NCBI RefSeq assembly: GCF_011059185.1
Contig: NZ_JAALFE010000002.1
Coordinates: 186,001-250,000 of the forward strand
DNA length: 64,000 nt
From: Paragemmobacter kunshanensis
Lineage (GTDB): Bacteria > Pseudomonadota > Alphaproteobacteria > Rhodobacterales > Rhodobacteraceae
Direction: 5' to 3'
Positions 8,650 to 16,807 of this stretch are shown here, one piece after another. The stretch's first letter is position 1. Every line of letters starts with the position of its first letter. The notes under the pieces were generated by a model. That model saw nothing but the letters and a program-made list of their open reading frames with translations, did not search any database and was not told where the DNA came from. A program made the position numbers and the translations under genes.

Positions 8650-8692
8650 GGATCTTCTGCGAGGATCCGGTGTGATCTTTCGCAGAAAGATC
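8650..8692. repeat. Two tandem short hairpins between putA and rhomboid gene
   Basis: GGATCTTC-TGC-GAGGATCC (8650-8668, one G-T wobble) and GATCTTTC-GCA-GAAAGATC (8674-8692, perfect). Each has an 8-bp stem and a TGC/GCA loop, like the other hairpins in this window. There is no T tract, so a classical intrinsic terminator is not indicated, though they follow the putA stop closely. Confidence 0.65.
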
Positions 8693-8759
8693 GGGGGAAA
8701 AGTCTTCGCAGGGGAATTTTCGCTTTGACGGCGGCGGCGGGCTGCGGGACGCTGCGCGC

Positions 8760-9521
8760 ATGTTTCCGATCCGCGACCACAATCCTTCCGGGCGGGTGCC
8801 CCATGTCACGCGCCTGCTGATCGGCGTGAACGTTCTGGTCTTTCTGGCCTATTGGTTCGCCCTGCCATCCGAGATGGCGCTTGCGCGCTTCTTCTTCGAC
8901 TGGGGCCTCGTTCCGGCGCGGATCGCTGCGGGCGAGGGGATGGCCACCTTTGTCACCTCGATGTTCCTGCATGGCGGCTGGATGCATCTGGCGGGCAACA
9001 TGCTGTTTCTTTACGTTTTCGGCGACAATCTGGAAGACGAGATGGGCCATGGCCGCTTTCTCGGCTTCTATGTGCTGTCGGGGCTGGCGGCGGCGGGGCT
9101 GCAATTCGCGGCGGAGCCTGCCTCAACGATCCCGATGGTGGGCGCTTCGGGCGCAATTGCCGGGGTGATGGGGGGCTATCTGCTGCTGTTTCCGCGGGCG
9201 AAGGTGGATGTGCTGTTCTTTTTCGTCATCTTCTTCCGCGTCATCCCCATCCCGGCCTGGATCATGCTGGGGGTCTGGTTTGGCCTGCAGCTTTTCAACG
9301 GGGCGATGACGCCTGCCGATGTGGGCGGGGTGGCCTATTGGGCCCATGCCGGCGGGTTCGTCGCCGGGCTGGCGCTGTGCCTGCCCCTGTGGCTGCGCCG
9401 GGGGGGGCCGGGATTCTGGGCGCGCACGCAGGGCGCGCCGCCGCATCCCGAAGCGGTCTATCGCGTGGCGCGCAGTTCCATCCCGCGCGTCCGGCGGGGC
9501 GGCCCGGGGCCCTGGGGATAG
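8760..9521 (+). CDS. Rhomboid family intramembrane protein
   Basis: 253 residues with about six predicted helices. Probable catalytic Ser is in GASGAIAGVMGGYL (the rhomboid GxSG motif, about residue 128) and probable His in AHAGGFVAGL (about 198); the HGGWMHLAGNMLFLYVFG loop matches the H-x-N region of rhomboid peptidases. All look intact, so an active intramembrane serine protease is plausible; substrate unknown. The C-terminal tail is basic and Pro/Gly-rich. The gene is convergent with the phosphatase-family gene, stops only two bases apart, which leaves no room for a separate terminator. Confidence 0.9.
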   Translation: MFPIRDHNPSGRVPHVTRLLIGVNVLVFLAYWFALPSEMALARFFFDWGLVPARIAAGEGMATFVTSMFLHGGWMHLAGNMLFLYVFGDNLEDEMGHGRFLGFYVLSGLAAAGLQFAAEPASTIPMVGASGAIAGVMGGYLLLFPRAKVDVLFFFVIFFRVIPIPAWIMLGVWFGLQLFNGAMTPADVGGVAYWAHAGGFVAGLALCLPLWLRRGGPGFWARTQGAPPHPEAVYRVARSSIPRVRRGGPGPWG

Positions 9522-9523
9522 GA

Positions 9524-10312
9524 TCAGGCGCCGCGGATGATGCGACGGAAGGGTTCGAAGAGCGGCTCGTTGGCGCAGATCAGCGCGCCCTTCTCCAGCG
9601 GATCGTCGCCCTCGCGGATGGCCGAGACGAAGCCGCCCGCCTCGCGCACCAGAAGGATCCCGGCGGCGATGTCCCAGGCGCTGAGTTCGCGTTCCCAGAA
9701 GCCATCGTAGCGGCCCGCCGCGACATAGGCGAGATCGAGCGCCGCTGCGCCCCAGCGCCGGACGCCTGCGCAGGCGGGCATCAGGCGGGCCAGATCCTGC
9801 AGCATGGCGGGCAGGGTGGATTTCGCGCCGAAGGGAATGCCGGTGGCGAAGACCGCCTCATGCATCTCGCGCCGGCCGGAAACGCGCATGCGGCGGTCGT
9901 TCATCCAGGCGCCTGCGCCCTTTTCGGCCCAGAACAGTTCGTCCTTGGCTGCGTCATAGACGACGGCAGAGACAATCTCGCCCTTGTGTTCCAGCGCGAT
10001 GGAGACGGCCCAATGCGGCATGCCGTGCAGGAAGTTGGTGGTTCCGTCCAGCGGATCGACGATCCAGCGGCGGGTGGGATCCTGCCCGTCCTGGCCGCCG
10101 GTTTCCTCGCCCAGCCAGCCATAGGTGGGGCGGGCGCCCATGAGTTCTTCCTTGATGATCCGCTCTGCCTCGCGGTCGGCCCTGGAGACGAAATCACCGG
10201 GGCCCTTGGTCGAGACCTGAAGGTTCTCCACCTCGCGGAAATCCTTGACGAGCGAACGGCCAGCCTTGCGGGCGGCCTTGATCATCAGGTTGAGGTTCGC
10301 GCTGCCTTGCAT
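9524..10312 (-). CDS. suhB: Inositol monophosphatase family protein (SuhB-like)
   Basis: 262 residues. Metal-dependent phosphatase fold with the three expected motifs: GEET near residue 69 (E ligand), WIVDPLDGTTNFLHGMPHWA near 83-102 (D-P-L-D-G-T) and ELSAWDIAAGILLVREAGG near 210-228 (WD motif). All acidic metal ligands are present. Likely hydrolyses inositol-1-phosphate or a related sugar phosphate; E. coli SuhB also acts in rRNA antitermination, which cannot be judged here. Start ATG at 10310-10312 gives the standard family N-terminus. Monocistronic between the rhomboid gene and the RTX gene. Confidence 0.9.
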   Translation of the reverse strand: MQGSANLNLMIKAARKAGRSLVKDFREVENLQVSTKGPGDFVSRADREAERIIKEELMGARPTYGWLGEETGGQDGQDPTRRWIVDPLDGTTNFLHGMPHWAVSIALEHKGEIVSAVVYDAAKDELFWAEKGAGAWMNDRRMRVSGRREMHEAVFATGIPFGAKSTLPAMLQDLARLMPACAGVRRWGAAALDLAYVAAGRYDGFWERELSAWDIAAGILLVREAGGFVSAIREGDDPLEKGALICANEPLFEPFRRIIRGA

Positions 10313-10394
10313 TGCAGGGGCTCCGGGCTTTGGGATCAGGGAAGGGCCATTACACGCGGGCGGGGGGGAAGGGAAGGGGGAAGCGGGAAAAGGC

Positions 10395-10423
10395 TTGGCA
10401 GTGGGTGCGCCGAGGGGTAGCTT
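10395..10423 (+). promoter_or_regulatory. Sigma-70-like promoter of the RTX gene
   Basis: TTGGCA (10395-10400) and TAGCTT (10418-10423) are separated by exactly 17 bases and lie about 40 bases before the chosen RTX start. The match to -35/-10 consensus is reasonable for a high-GC alphaproteobacterium; no transcription data. Confidence 0.45.
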
Positions 10424-10459
10424 GCGCTGCAGTGGTTAATGAGTTTGGGAGTGCGCAAC

Positions 10460-12031
10460 ATGGCCGTTGTTACCTATACGAACGCTGCGAATTCGGATCT
10501 TTACTACCTGCCGGATCTGTTCGAGTTCGATTTCTCGGATCCGAATCTGGAGGTGGATCCGGTCGTCTCCGAAACGCAGGTTTCCCTGTCCGTGATGCGA
10601 GACCCGGGATTGGTGACAATCACGGTCACTGGCACGGGCTTTACGTTCTATGAGGACCCGGTGGAAGGTGGCGGTCCGCCCCTGACCGGGATCGTCGAGT
10701 CGCTGACGCTGGAGGTAAACGGGCAAGTCTGGATGACGATGACCGGCCTGACGGTGGAACTGACGGATCTGGATCATTTCGTGTTCGGCTGGATGAGGAA
10801 CGGGTTCTATCGTCCGGGAGACGGGTTTGACCTGTTTTCGCTGCTGCTTGCGGGGAATGACACGATCAACGGGTCGGACAATGGCGATGACCTCATCGGT
10901 GGGCGCAATACCGGCAATGACCTGATCAATGCCGGGGGCGGATCGGATTACATCAAGGCCGACGCGGGCAATGACACGATCTTTGGCGGCGACGGGCGCG
11001 ACACCTATTCGCTGACCGAAACCTTCTGGGATGGCACGGCCTATCGCGGGGCGATCGTCAACCTTGGCACGGGCGTGGTGACCGACAGTTGGGGGGGCAC
11101 GGATACGATCTCGTCCATCGAGCGGGTTCAGGGATCGCGGATGGCGGACCGGTTCACCGGATCGGCCGAGGATGAGCAGTTCATGGGTCTGCGCGGGAAT
11201 GACACGATCAATGGCGGCGGGGGGGATGACTGGGTCCGCTATGACAGGGATCACGAATGGGGCGGGATGCTTGCGGTCAACGTCAATCTGGCCACTGGCC
11301 TTGCCACCGATGGCTGGGGCAATACCGACCGGCTGAGCAATATCGAAGGGGTCATCGGCACGGCAGGGAATGACGTGCTGATCGGCAATGCGGCCGACAA
11401 TACCTTTGCGGGTGGCGAAGGGGTGGATGACATCCGTGGCGGCGCGGGCCGGGATGCGGTGGATTTCTGGCAGGACAATGTGGAAAGCGGGGCAGTGGTC
11501 AATCTGGCGCGGACCAGCGGGCAGGTGCGCAATGACGGCTTCGGCAATATCGAAACCCTGAGCAGTATCGAAGACCTCTGGGGCACGTGGCGTGCCGACA
11601 GTTTCACCGGCAATGCGGCGAACAATTCCTTTTACGGGGATCAGGGGGCCGACACGCTGTCTGGCGGGGCGGGCGATGACACGCTGAATGGCGGGGCCGG
11701 GCGTGACCGGCTGGTGGGCGGTGCCGATGCGGATGTCTTTGTCTTTGACAGCTGGGACGGGTCGAACCCCTTTGGCGACACGATCACGGATTTCGTCTCG
11801 GGCGTGGATCGTCTGGCCTTTGCCACTGGCGATTTCGCCGGGATGGATGGCACGCTGCGGTTCCAGAACGGCACCTCTGCGGGTGGCAGCGGGCAGTCCT
11901 GGTTCTTCTTCAACGACGCCACTGACCGGCTGTTCTGGGATGCCGACGGGACCGGCGGCGCGGCCGCCGTCTGGGTGGCGACGCTGACCGGGGTGACCAG
12001 CCTGACAGCTGCGGATTTCGACCTGTTCTGA
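10460..12031 (+). CDS. RTX calcium-binding repeat protein, probably type I secreted
   Basis: 523 residues with no N-terminal signal peptide. About residues 130-180 and 390-420 carry glycine/aspartate-rich nonapeptides (GGGSDYIKADAGNDTIFGGD; LSGGAGDDTLNGGAGRDRLV) that form Ca2+-binding beta-rolls, with looser repeats of a VVNLxxG...TISSIE type between them. The C-terminus (ADVFVFDSWDG, ITDFVSGVDRLAF, then AADFDLF at the very end) is the usual type I secretion signal region. No enzymatic domain is recognised and no ABC exporter is adjacent, so it must use a secretion system encoded elsewhere. I prefer the ATG at 10460 (GGGAG at 10447-10451) over the one at 10439, which lies very close to the candidate promoter. 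Confidence 0.85.
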   Translation: MAVVTYTNAANSDLYYLPDLFEFDFSDPNLEVDPVVSETQVSLSVMRDPGLVTITVTGTGFTFYEDPVEGGGPPLTGIVESLTLEVNGQVWMTMTGLTVELTDLDHFVFGWMRNGFYRPGDGFDLFSLLLAGNDTINGSDNGDDLIGGRNTGNDLINAGGGSDYIKADAGNDTIFGGDGRDTYSLTETFWDGTAYRGAIVNLGTGVVTDSWGGTDTISSIERVQGSRMADRFTGSAEDEQFMGLRGNDTINGGGGDDWVRYDRDHEWGGMLAVNVNLATGLATDGWGNTDRLSNIEGVIGTAGNDVLIGNAADNTFAGGEGVDDIRGGAGRDAVDFWQDNVESGAVVNLARTSGQVRNDGFGNIETLSSIEDLWGTWRADSFTGNAANNSFYGDQGADTLSGGAGDDTLNGGAGRDRLVGGADADVFVFDSWDGSNPFGDTITDFVSGVDRLAFATGDFAGMDGTLRFQNGTSAGGSGQSWFFFNDATDRLFWDADGTGGAAAVWVATLTGVTSLTAADFDLF

Positions 12032-12076
12032 TCCGGGGGGAGCGCGCCTTCCAGGCGCGGATTTCAAGCGGTTTAA

Positions 12077-12101
12077 CGGGGCGGTCCTTCGGGCCGCCCC
12101 G
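12077..12101 (+). terminator. Possible terminator after RTX gene
   Basis: A GC-rich hairpin with an 11-bp stem (CGGGGCGGTCC, loop TTC, GGGCCGCCCCG, one U-G pair) about 45 bases after the RTX stop. It lacks a proper T tract (AATTCTGTCC follows), so it may be weak or only a 3' processing block. Confidence 0.45.
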
Positions 12102-12151
12102 AATTCTGTCCGGGTTGGGGCTGGACGGGGCGGAGGGTTTGAGGCAGATAT

Positions 12152-12169
12152 GTAATAGTATAACATTAC
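12152..12169. promoter_or_regulatory. Putative Zur box upstream of G3E GTPase gene
   Basis: GTAATAGTATAACATTAC is an 18-base near-palindrome (14 of 18 positions symmetrical) and closely resembles the GTnATGTTATAACATnAC-type Zur operator of proteobacteria. It ends ten bases before the start codon, overlapping the ribosome-binding region, so occupancy would block transcription directly. It is also a conspicuous AT-rich patch in GC-rich surroundings. Confidence 0.65.
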
Positions 12170-12179
12170 GGAGTCGCCC

Positions 12180-13388
12180 ATGCCCGCTGCCCGCGAGAGA
12201 GACAACCGCCTGCCCGTGACCGTGCTTTCGGGCTTCCTTGGCGCCGGAAAGACCACGCTTCTGAGCCATGTACTGAACAACCGGCAGGGGCTGCGGGTGG
12301 CGGTCATCGTCAATGACATGGCCGAGGTGAATATCGATGCCGATCTGATCCGCGCGGGGGCGGAGTTGCATCAGGCGGAGGAGAAGCTGGTCGAGATGAC
12401 CAATGGCTGCATCTGCTGCACGCTGCGCGACGACCTGCTGTCGGAGGTGCGCAAGCTGGCCGAGGCGGGGCGGTTTGACCATCTGCTGATCGAATCGAGC
12501 GGGATTTCGGAGCCGCTGCCGGTGGCCGCCACCTTCGATTTCCGCGATGCAGAGGGGGTGAGCCTGTCGGATGTGGCGCGGCTGGATACGATGGTGACGG
12601 TGGTCGATGCGGTGAACCTGCTGCGCGACTTTTCCAGCCACGATTTCCTGGCAGTGCGGGTGGAGGTGCCGGAAGGGGACGGGCGCACGCTGGTCAATCT
12701 GCTGGTGGAGCAGATCGAGTTTTCCAACGTGGTCGTGCTGAACAAGGTCAGCGATGCGGGACCCGCGCGGGTGGATGCGGCGCGCAAGATCATCGCGGCG
12801 CTGAACCCGGATGCGCGGGTGATCGAGGTGGATCGCGGCGCGGTGGCCTTGGGCGCGGTGATGGGGACGGGGCTGTTCGATTTCGACCGGGCGGCAGAGC
12901 ATCCGCTCTGGGCGAAGGAGCTTTACGGCTTTGCCTCCCATGTGCCGGAGAGCGAGGAATACGGGATCGAGAGTTTCGTCTTTCGCGCGCGGCGGCCCTT
13001 CGATCCGGCGCGGGTGCATGGCGTTTTGAATGGCGATTTGCCGGGGGTGATCCGGGCGAAGGGGCATTTCTGGCTGGCGACGCGGCCGGATTGGGCGGCG
13101 GAGTTTTCGCTGGCCGGGGCGGTGAGTTCGGTGTCGCCCCTCGGGCGGTGGTGGGCGGCGGTGCCGCAGGCGCGCTGGCCCAAGGGGGGCGAGGGCTTGG
13201 CCTCGGTGCAGGCGGTGTGGTCGGAGCCTTGGGGGGATCGGCGGCAGGAGATCGTCTTCATCGGGCATGGGATGGACCGTGCGGCGATCGTGGCGGCGCT
13301 GGAGGGGGCCTTGGTCACGGCGGAGGATTTCGCGCCATGGGAATGGGAGGGGATGGCGGATCCCTTCCCGCTGTGGCGGGCGGCATGA
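12180..13388 (+). CDS. G3E (CobW/COG0523) family GTPase, likely Zn metallochaperone
   Basis: 402 residues. N-terminal GTPase with Walker A GFLGAGKT (18-25), the family metal motif CICC at 77-80 ([11 protein letters not shown]), SSGISEP and a guanine-recognition LNKVSD segment (about 183). A CobW C-terminal domain follows (about 265-400; HFWLATRPD). No His-rich stretch is present. COG0523 proteins under Zur control (ZigA/ZagA/Zng1-like) deliver zinc to enzymes when zinc is scarce; the Zur-like box just upstream supports that role here rather than cobalamin synthesis, since no cob genes are nearby. The next small gene overlaps its stop by ATGA. Confidence 0.88.
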   Translation: MPAARERDNRLPVTVLSGFLGAGKTTLLSHVLNNRQGLRVAVIVNDMAEVNIDADLIRAGAELHQAEEKLVEMTNGCICCTLRDDLLSEVRKLAEAGRFDHLLIESSGISEPLPVAATFDFRDAEGVSLSDVARLDTMVTVVDAVNLLRDFSSHDFLAVRVEVPEGDGRTLVNLLVEQIEFSNVVVLNKVSDAGPARVDAARKIIAALNPDARVIEVDRGAVALGAVMGTGLFDFDRAAEHPLWAKELYGFASHVPESEEYGIESFVFRARRPFDPARVHGVLNGDLPGVIRAKGHFWLATRPDWAAEFSLAGAVSSVSPLGRWWAAVPQARWPKGGEGLASVQAVWSEPWGDRRQEIVFIGHGMDRAAIVAALEGALVTAEDFAPWEWEGMADPFPLWRAA

Positions 13389-13630
13389 GGAACCTGCGGT
13401 CGCCCAAGGCGCGGTGGCGCGCGGGTTGTCCGATGGCGGCACATGACGCTTTGCCTGCGCCGCTGCGGTTGTGGCTGAAGAAGGCGGCGCTGCCGTGGTC
13501 GGCGGTGAGCGCGCGGCGGGTCTGGGAGCGGGAAGTGCGGCGGTCGGGGGTGGAGGGGGCCTTGCGGCGGCTGGCGGAGGTGGAGGCGGCGACTTTGGCA
13601 CGGGAGCGGGGTCGGGGAGGCGAAATCTGA
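13385..13630 (+). CDS. Small basic protein, DUF6525-like
   Basis: 81 residues, Arg-rich, translationally coupled to the GTPase gene through an ATGA overlap. The core [18 protein letters not shown] and the preceding [12 protein letters not shown] resemble a small Rhodobacterales family I know as DUF6525; that name is from memory and uncertain. No membrane segment or known motif. The coupling suggests it shares the zinc-dependent regulation of its neighbour. Its last codons overlap the first hairpin of the array that follows. Confidence 0.65.
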   Translation: MRNLRSPKARWRAGCPMAAHDALPAPLRLWLKKAALPWSAVSARRVWEREVRRSGVEGALRRLAEVEAATLARERGRGGEI

Positions 13631-13736
13631 CGCAGATTTCGCGACGATTTCTGCACGCAGAAATCGGGGGGATGCGGAAGGTATGGGGTCCGGAATTTGT
13701 GTCAAATTCCGGCGCGGTTTTTGCGTCAAAAACCGC
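13621..13736. repeat. Array of four short hairpins (copy 1)
   Basis: Four perfect stem-loops in a row: 13621-13641 (CGAAATCTG, loop ACG), 13645-13666 (CGATTTCTG, loop CACG), 13690-13712 (CCGGAATTTG, loop TGT) and 13714-13736 (GCGGTTTTTG, loop CGT). Stems are 9-10 bp and AT-rich inside, GC at the base. The array sits between convergent genes and ends one base before the metR stop. The first two units are identical to those in the array at 44441. Confidence 0.9.
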
Positions 13737-13737
13737 T

Positions 13738-14643
13738 TCAGCCGCGTTGGAGTTTGACGGGTTCGGTGCGGCCCAGTCGCAGGAAATGCGCCATGAAGGG
13801 TTTGGCGGCATCCTCTTGGCGCGTGGCGGCGTAGAGGCGGCGGGTGATCGTCTTGGGGCCCAACGGCCGCGTGATGTAATCGGCGTTGCTGCGGATGTCG
13901 CGCAGCACCCAGTCGGGCAGGACGGCCACGCCGCGGTTCGATCCCACCAGCATCAGGATGACGGCGGTCAGTTCCACCGGGCGCTGGCCGCGGGGTTCGA
14001 TCTTGGCGGGTGTCAGGATTTCGGTGAAGACGTCCAGCTTGTCGCGGCTGACGGGGTAGGTGATGAGGATTTCGTCGCGGAAATCCTCGGCCCCGATCCA
14101 GTCTTTCGAGGCCAGCGGGTGGTCCTTGGAGGCGACGAAGGTGGGGTGGTAGTCGAAGAGCGGGTTGTAGACCACCCCGTCGAGGCGAAGGGGGTCGGAG
14201 GAGATGACGAGGTCCACCTCCTCGCGCAACAGCGCGGGGATGGCGTCGAAGGCGAGGCCCGCGCGGATGTCCACGTCCACTTCGGGCCAGGCGTGGCGGA
14301 ATTGTTCCAGCACGGGGAAGAGCCAGTCGAAGCAGGCGTGGCATTCGATGGCGATGTGAAGCCGCCCCGTCTTGCCGGATTTGAGGGCGCGGAATTCCTC
14401 TTCCAGCGCGTCTATTTCCGGCAGGATGCGTTCGGCGAGTTTGAGCATGCGTAGGCCCGCTGCGGAGAGGCGCATGGGTTTGGAGCGGCGGACGAAAAGC
14501 TCGATCCCCGCCTGATCTTCCAGCCCCTTCACCTGATGGGAGAGGGCGGATTGCGTCATGTTCAGGATTTCGGCGGCACGGGCGAGGCCACCCGCCTGAT
14601 GGATGGCGCGGATGGTGCGGAGGTGGCGGAATTCGAGATGCAT
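13738..14643 (-). CDS. metR: LysR-family regulator, probable MetR
   Basis: 301 residues. N-terminal winged helix-turn-helix (about 1-60; GGLARAAEILNMTQSALSHQ) and a LysR substrate-binding domain (about 90-290) with IECHACFDWLFPVLEQFR, which matches the MetR co-inducer region (homocysteine in E. coli). It is divergent from metF, the classical arrangement for MetR control of methionine synthesis. ATG at 14641-14643 gives the normal LysR N-terminus MHLEFRHLRTI. The metR-metF gap of about 95 bases contains only an imperfect TTCAT...ATGAA dyad (14658-14683) as a possible site. Confidence 0.88.
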   Translation of the reverse strand: MHLEFRHLRTIRAIHQAGGLARAAEILNMTQSALSHQVKGLEDQAGIELFVRRSKPMRLSAAGLRMLKLAERILPEIDALEEEFRALKSGKTGRLHIAIECHACFDWLFPVLEQFRHAWPEVDVDIRAGLAFDAIPALLREEVDLVISSDPLRLDGVVYNPLFDYHPTFVASKDHPLASKDWIGAEDFRDEILITYPVSRDKLDVFTEILTPAKIEPRGQRPVELTAVILMLVGSNRGVAVLPDWVLRDIRSNADYITRPLGPKTITRRLYAATRQEDAAKPFMAHFLRLGRTEPVKLQRG

Positions 14644-14738
14644 GGTTATGCGAGGATTTCATGTTGATGATGAGTATTATGAATTTGTCTCACATCACGG
14701 GATTTGCGACAAGGGGGCATCAAGGATGGAGAGTGACC

Positions 14739-15605
14739 ATGTCGACCCCGCGCATCAGCTTCGAATTCTTTCCGCCACAGACGCTGGATGCGTCTTTCCG
14801 GCTGTGGGAGACGGTGCAGATGCTGGCGCCGCTGAAGCCGTCCTTCGTGTCGGTGACCTATGGCGCCGGTGGCACGACGCGGAAGCTGACGCATGAGGCG
14901 GTGGGGGCGATCGGGCGGAATTACGGGCTGAACGTCGCGGCGCATCTGACCTGCGTCGATGCGACGAAGGCCGAGACGTTGGAGATTGCCGAAGCCTATG
15001 CGGCGGCGGGCGTGACGGAGATCGTGGCGCTGCGCGGCGATGCGCCCAAGGGGGCGGAGCGGTTCACGGCGCATCAGGAGGGGTTTGCGTCGAGCGTCGA
15101 GCTGGTGGAGGCGCTGGCGCGGACGGGGAAGTTCAAGATCCGCGTCGGGGCATACCCTGAGCCGCATCCCGATGCGGGCTTTGCGGGGGCGGATGTGGAG
15201 CATCTGAAGCGCAAGGTGGATGCGGGGGCGACGAGCGCGATCACGCAGTTCTTCTTCAATGCCGATACCTATTTCCGCTTCCGCGATGCCTGCGTGAAGG
15301 CAGGGATCAACGTGCCGATCATTCCGGGCATCCTGCCGATCATCAGCTGGGAGGGGGCGAAGAAGTTCGCCGCCCGCTGCGGGGCGCAGGTGCCTGCGGC
15401 GCTGGATGAGGGGTTCCGGGTGGCGGCGCGCGACGGGCGCGAGGAGTTGCTGGCGCTGACGCAATGCACGACGCTGTGCGCGCGGCTGATCGAGGGGGGC
15501 GTGGAGGACCTGCATTTCTACACGCTGAACCGTCCGCATCTGACGCAGGCGGTGGTGCGCGCGCTGGGGATCACCCCGGAGGTGGCGCTGGAGAAGGTTG
15601 CCTAA
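14739..15605 (+). CDS. metF: 5,10-methylenetetrahydrofolate reductase
   Basis: 288 residues, the full length of bacterial MetF. Reduces methylene-THF to methyl-THF with NADH and FAD, supplying the methyl group for methionine. Family landmarks: ISFEFFPPQ at the N-terminus (catalytic Glu), TYGAGGTTR (about 40-48), TCVDATKAE, ALRGDAPKG (about 100-108) and AITQFFFNAD (about 167-176). The ATG at 14739 is chosen over upstream in-frame codons because it gives the standard N-terminus and follows AAGGATGGAG. Divergent from metR. Confidence 0.96.
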   Translation: MSTPRISFEFFPPQTLDASFRLWETVQMLAPLKPSFVSVTYGAGGTTRKLTHEAVGAIGRNYGLNVAAHLTCVDATKAETLEIAEAYAAAGVTEIVALRGDAPKGAERFTAHQEGFASSVELVEALARTGKFKIRVGAYPEPHPDAGFAGADVEHLKRKVDAGATSAITQFFFNADTYFRFRDACVKAGINVPIIPGILPIISWEGAKKFAARCGAQVPAALDEGFRVAARDGREELLALTQCTTLCARLIEGGVEDLHFYTLNRPHLTQAVVRALGITPEVALEKVA

Positions 15606-15774
15606 GGGGTTGACGGAACTTCTCTGTCCCCAGAGGAGTGGCTGACTGGGCGTCCGTTCCTGATCCACGATTGCCGACCTGCACGGCTCCCGCAGGTGGT
15701 GACCAAGGATCGCGATGGGGGCGGGCGCCTATTTTTGCAGGCCTTCCCTTGCACGCTTTCGGCAGGACATCAGG

Positions 15775-16065
15775 TCAATTGCCGGGGGACGGGCTGGGGC
15801 TTGGATTGGGGACAGTGCGGCTGTGAAGTTCATCCCCAAGTTCCTTGAGCAGGTCCTGTTGCAGCGAGGTTCTTTCGTTTGGCGGGACAGCGCCATAGGC
15901 CTTGATCACTTGTGAAAGCTGGTCATCCGGAAGTGTCCTTGCGATGGCGCGGACGGTCTGGCGGAATTCTCCCTCATCCCTGGGTCCATGTTCGGCTTGT
16001 TCCTGGCCGGGAACCGGCCGTCCGACGCTGTGGTAGAGGTTCAAGAGCTCTTGCATGGCCGACAT
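15775..16065 (-). CDS. Hypothetical protein
   Basis: 96 residues starting MSAMQELLNLYHSVGRPVPG, hydrophilic, no signal or membrane segment, Ser/Pro-rich C-terminus. GGAAAGG lies 6-12 bases before the ATG at 16063-16065, and the charged helical middle (EGEFRQTVRAIARTLPDDQL) reads like a real protein rather than a shadow frame. I do not recognise a family. It is isolated: metF ends about 170 bases to its left and aroQ begins 300 bases to its right on the other strand. Confidence 0.6.
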   Translation of the reverse strand: MSAMQELLNLYHSVGRPVPGQEQAEHGPRDEGEFRQTVRAIARTLPDDQLSQVIKAYGAVPPNERTSLQQDLLKELGDELHSRTVPNPSPSPSPGN

Positions 16066-16366
16066 GGCGGGCACCTTTCCTGATTGCACAGGTCCAGTGA
16101 GGGCGCAGAGGCTGTTTTCTGTCAAGGCTCAGGATGGCGAAGGGCGGGCGGCCTTTCATCCTGGTCTAAACACTCCGGGGGTTTGGGGGCAGCGCCCCCA
16201 TCAGCCGAGCCGAAGCGCGCATGCGCGCAGGCGAGACAAAAGCCGTGCGGGCGCATGCCCGCGCCGCTGGATTTCGGCGGCCGTCCGAGAGCGCTGACGG
16301 GCAGAGGTTGCGGGCGGGGCGGGGCGCGATTAACGTTCCCGCGAACGCATCCAAGGAGCCGCAACC
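16066..16366. other. Intergenic region without recognised gene
   Basis: About 300 bases upstream of aroQ. It contains the GC-rich stretch CTCCGGGGGTTTGGGGGC followed by AGCGCCCCC, which can fold, and a purine-rich ribosome site (AAGGAG at 16352-16357) just before aroQ. I see no convincing coding frame, tRNA or promoter consensus. Confidence 0.6.
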
Positions 16367-16807
16367 GTGGCACAGCCCATCTACATCCTGAACGGTCCCA
16401 ATCTGAACCTGCTGGGGTTGCGACAGCCTGAAATCTATGGCCGCGCGACGTTGGAGGATGTGGCCGAGGATTGCGCCTCGCTCGCCGAGGAACTGGGCAT
16501 GACCATCCGGTTTCACCAATCCAATCACGAGGGTCAGATCATCGACTGGATCCATCAGGCGCGGGGCGAGGGGGCGGGGGTGATCATCAATCCCGGCGCG
16601 CTGACGCATACGTCGATTGCCATTCTGGATGCGCTGAACGCCTTTGACGGGCCGGTGATCGAGGTGCATATCTCGAACATCCACAAGCGCGAGTCCTTCC
16701 GGCATCATTCCTATGTCTCGCTCCGCGCCGAAGGCGTCATTGCGGGCTGTGGGGTCGAGGGCTATCTCTTGGCGCTGCGGCGGATGAAGACGCTGGTGGC
16801 GAAATGA
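16367..16807 (+). CDS. aroQ: Type II 3-dehydroquinate dehydratase
   Basis: 146 residues, typical of type II enzymes. Third step of the shikimate pathway. Landmarks: [19 protein letters not shown] (catalytic Tyr of the flexible lid), [20 protein letters not shown] (active-site loop), [18 protein letters not shown] and an [13 protein letters not shown] tail. GTG start at 16367 is supported by AAGGAG nine bases upstream and the family N-terminus. Its stop overlaps the aldolase start (ATGATG), so the two are cotranscribed, although their pathways are not obviously related. Confidence 0.95.
   Translation: MAQPIYILNGPNLNLLGLRQPEIYGRATLEDVAEDCASLAEELGMTIRFHQSNHEGQIIDWIHQARGEGAGVIINPGALTHTSIAILDALNAFDGPVIEVHISNIHKRESFRHHSYVSLRAEGVIAGCGVEGYLLALRRMKTLVAK

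Noticed and set aside
14658-14683. MetR operator in the metR-metF gap
   Set aside because: TTCAT...ATGAA is symmetrical but does not match TGAA-N5-TTCA; mentioned under metR only.
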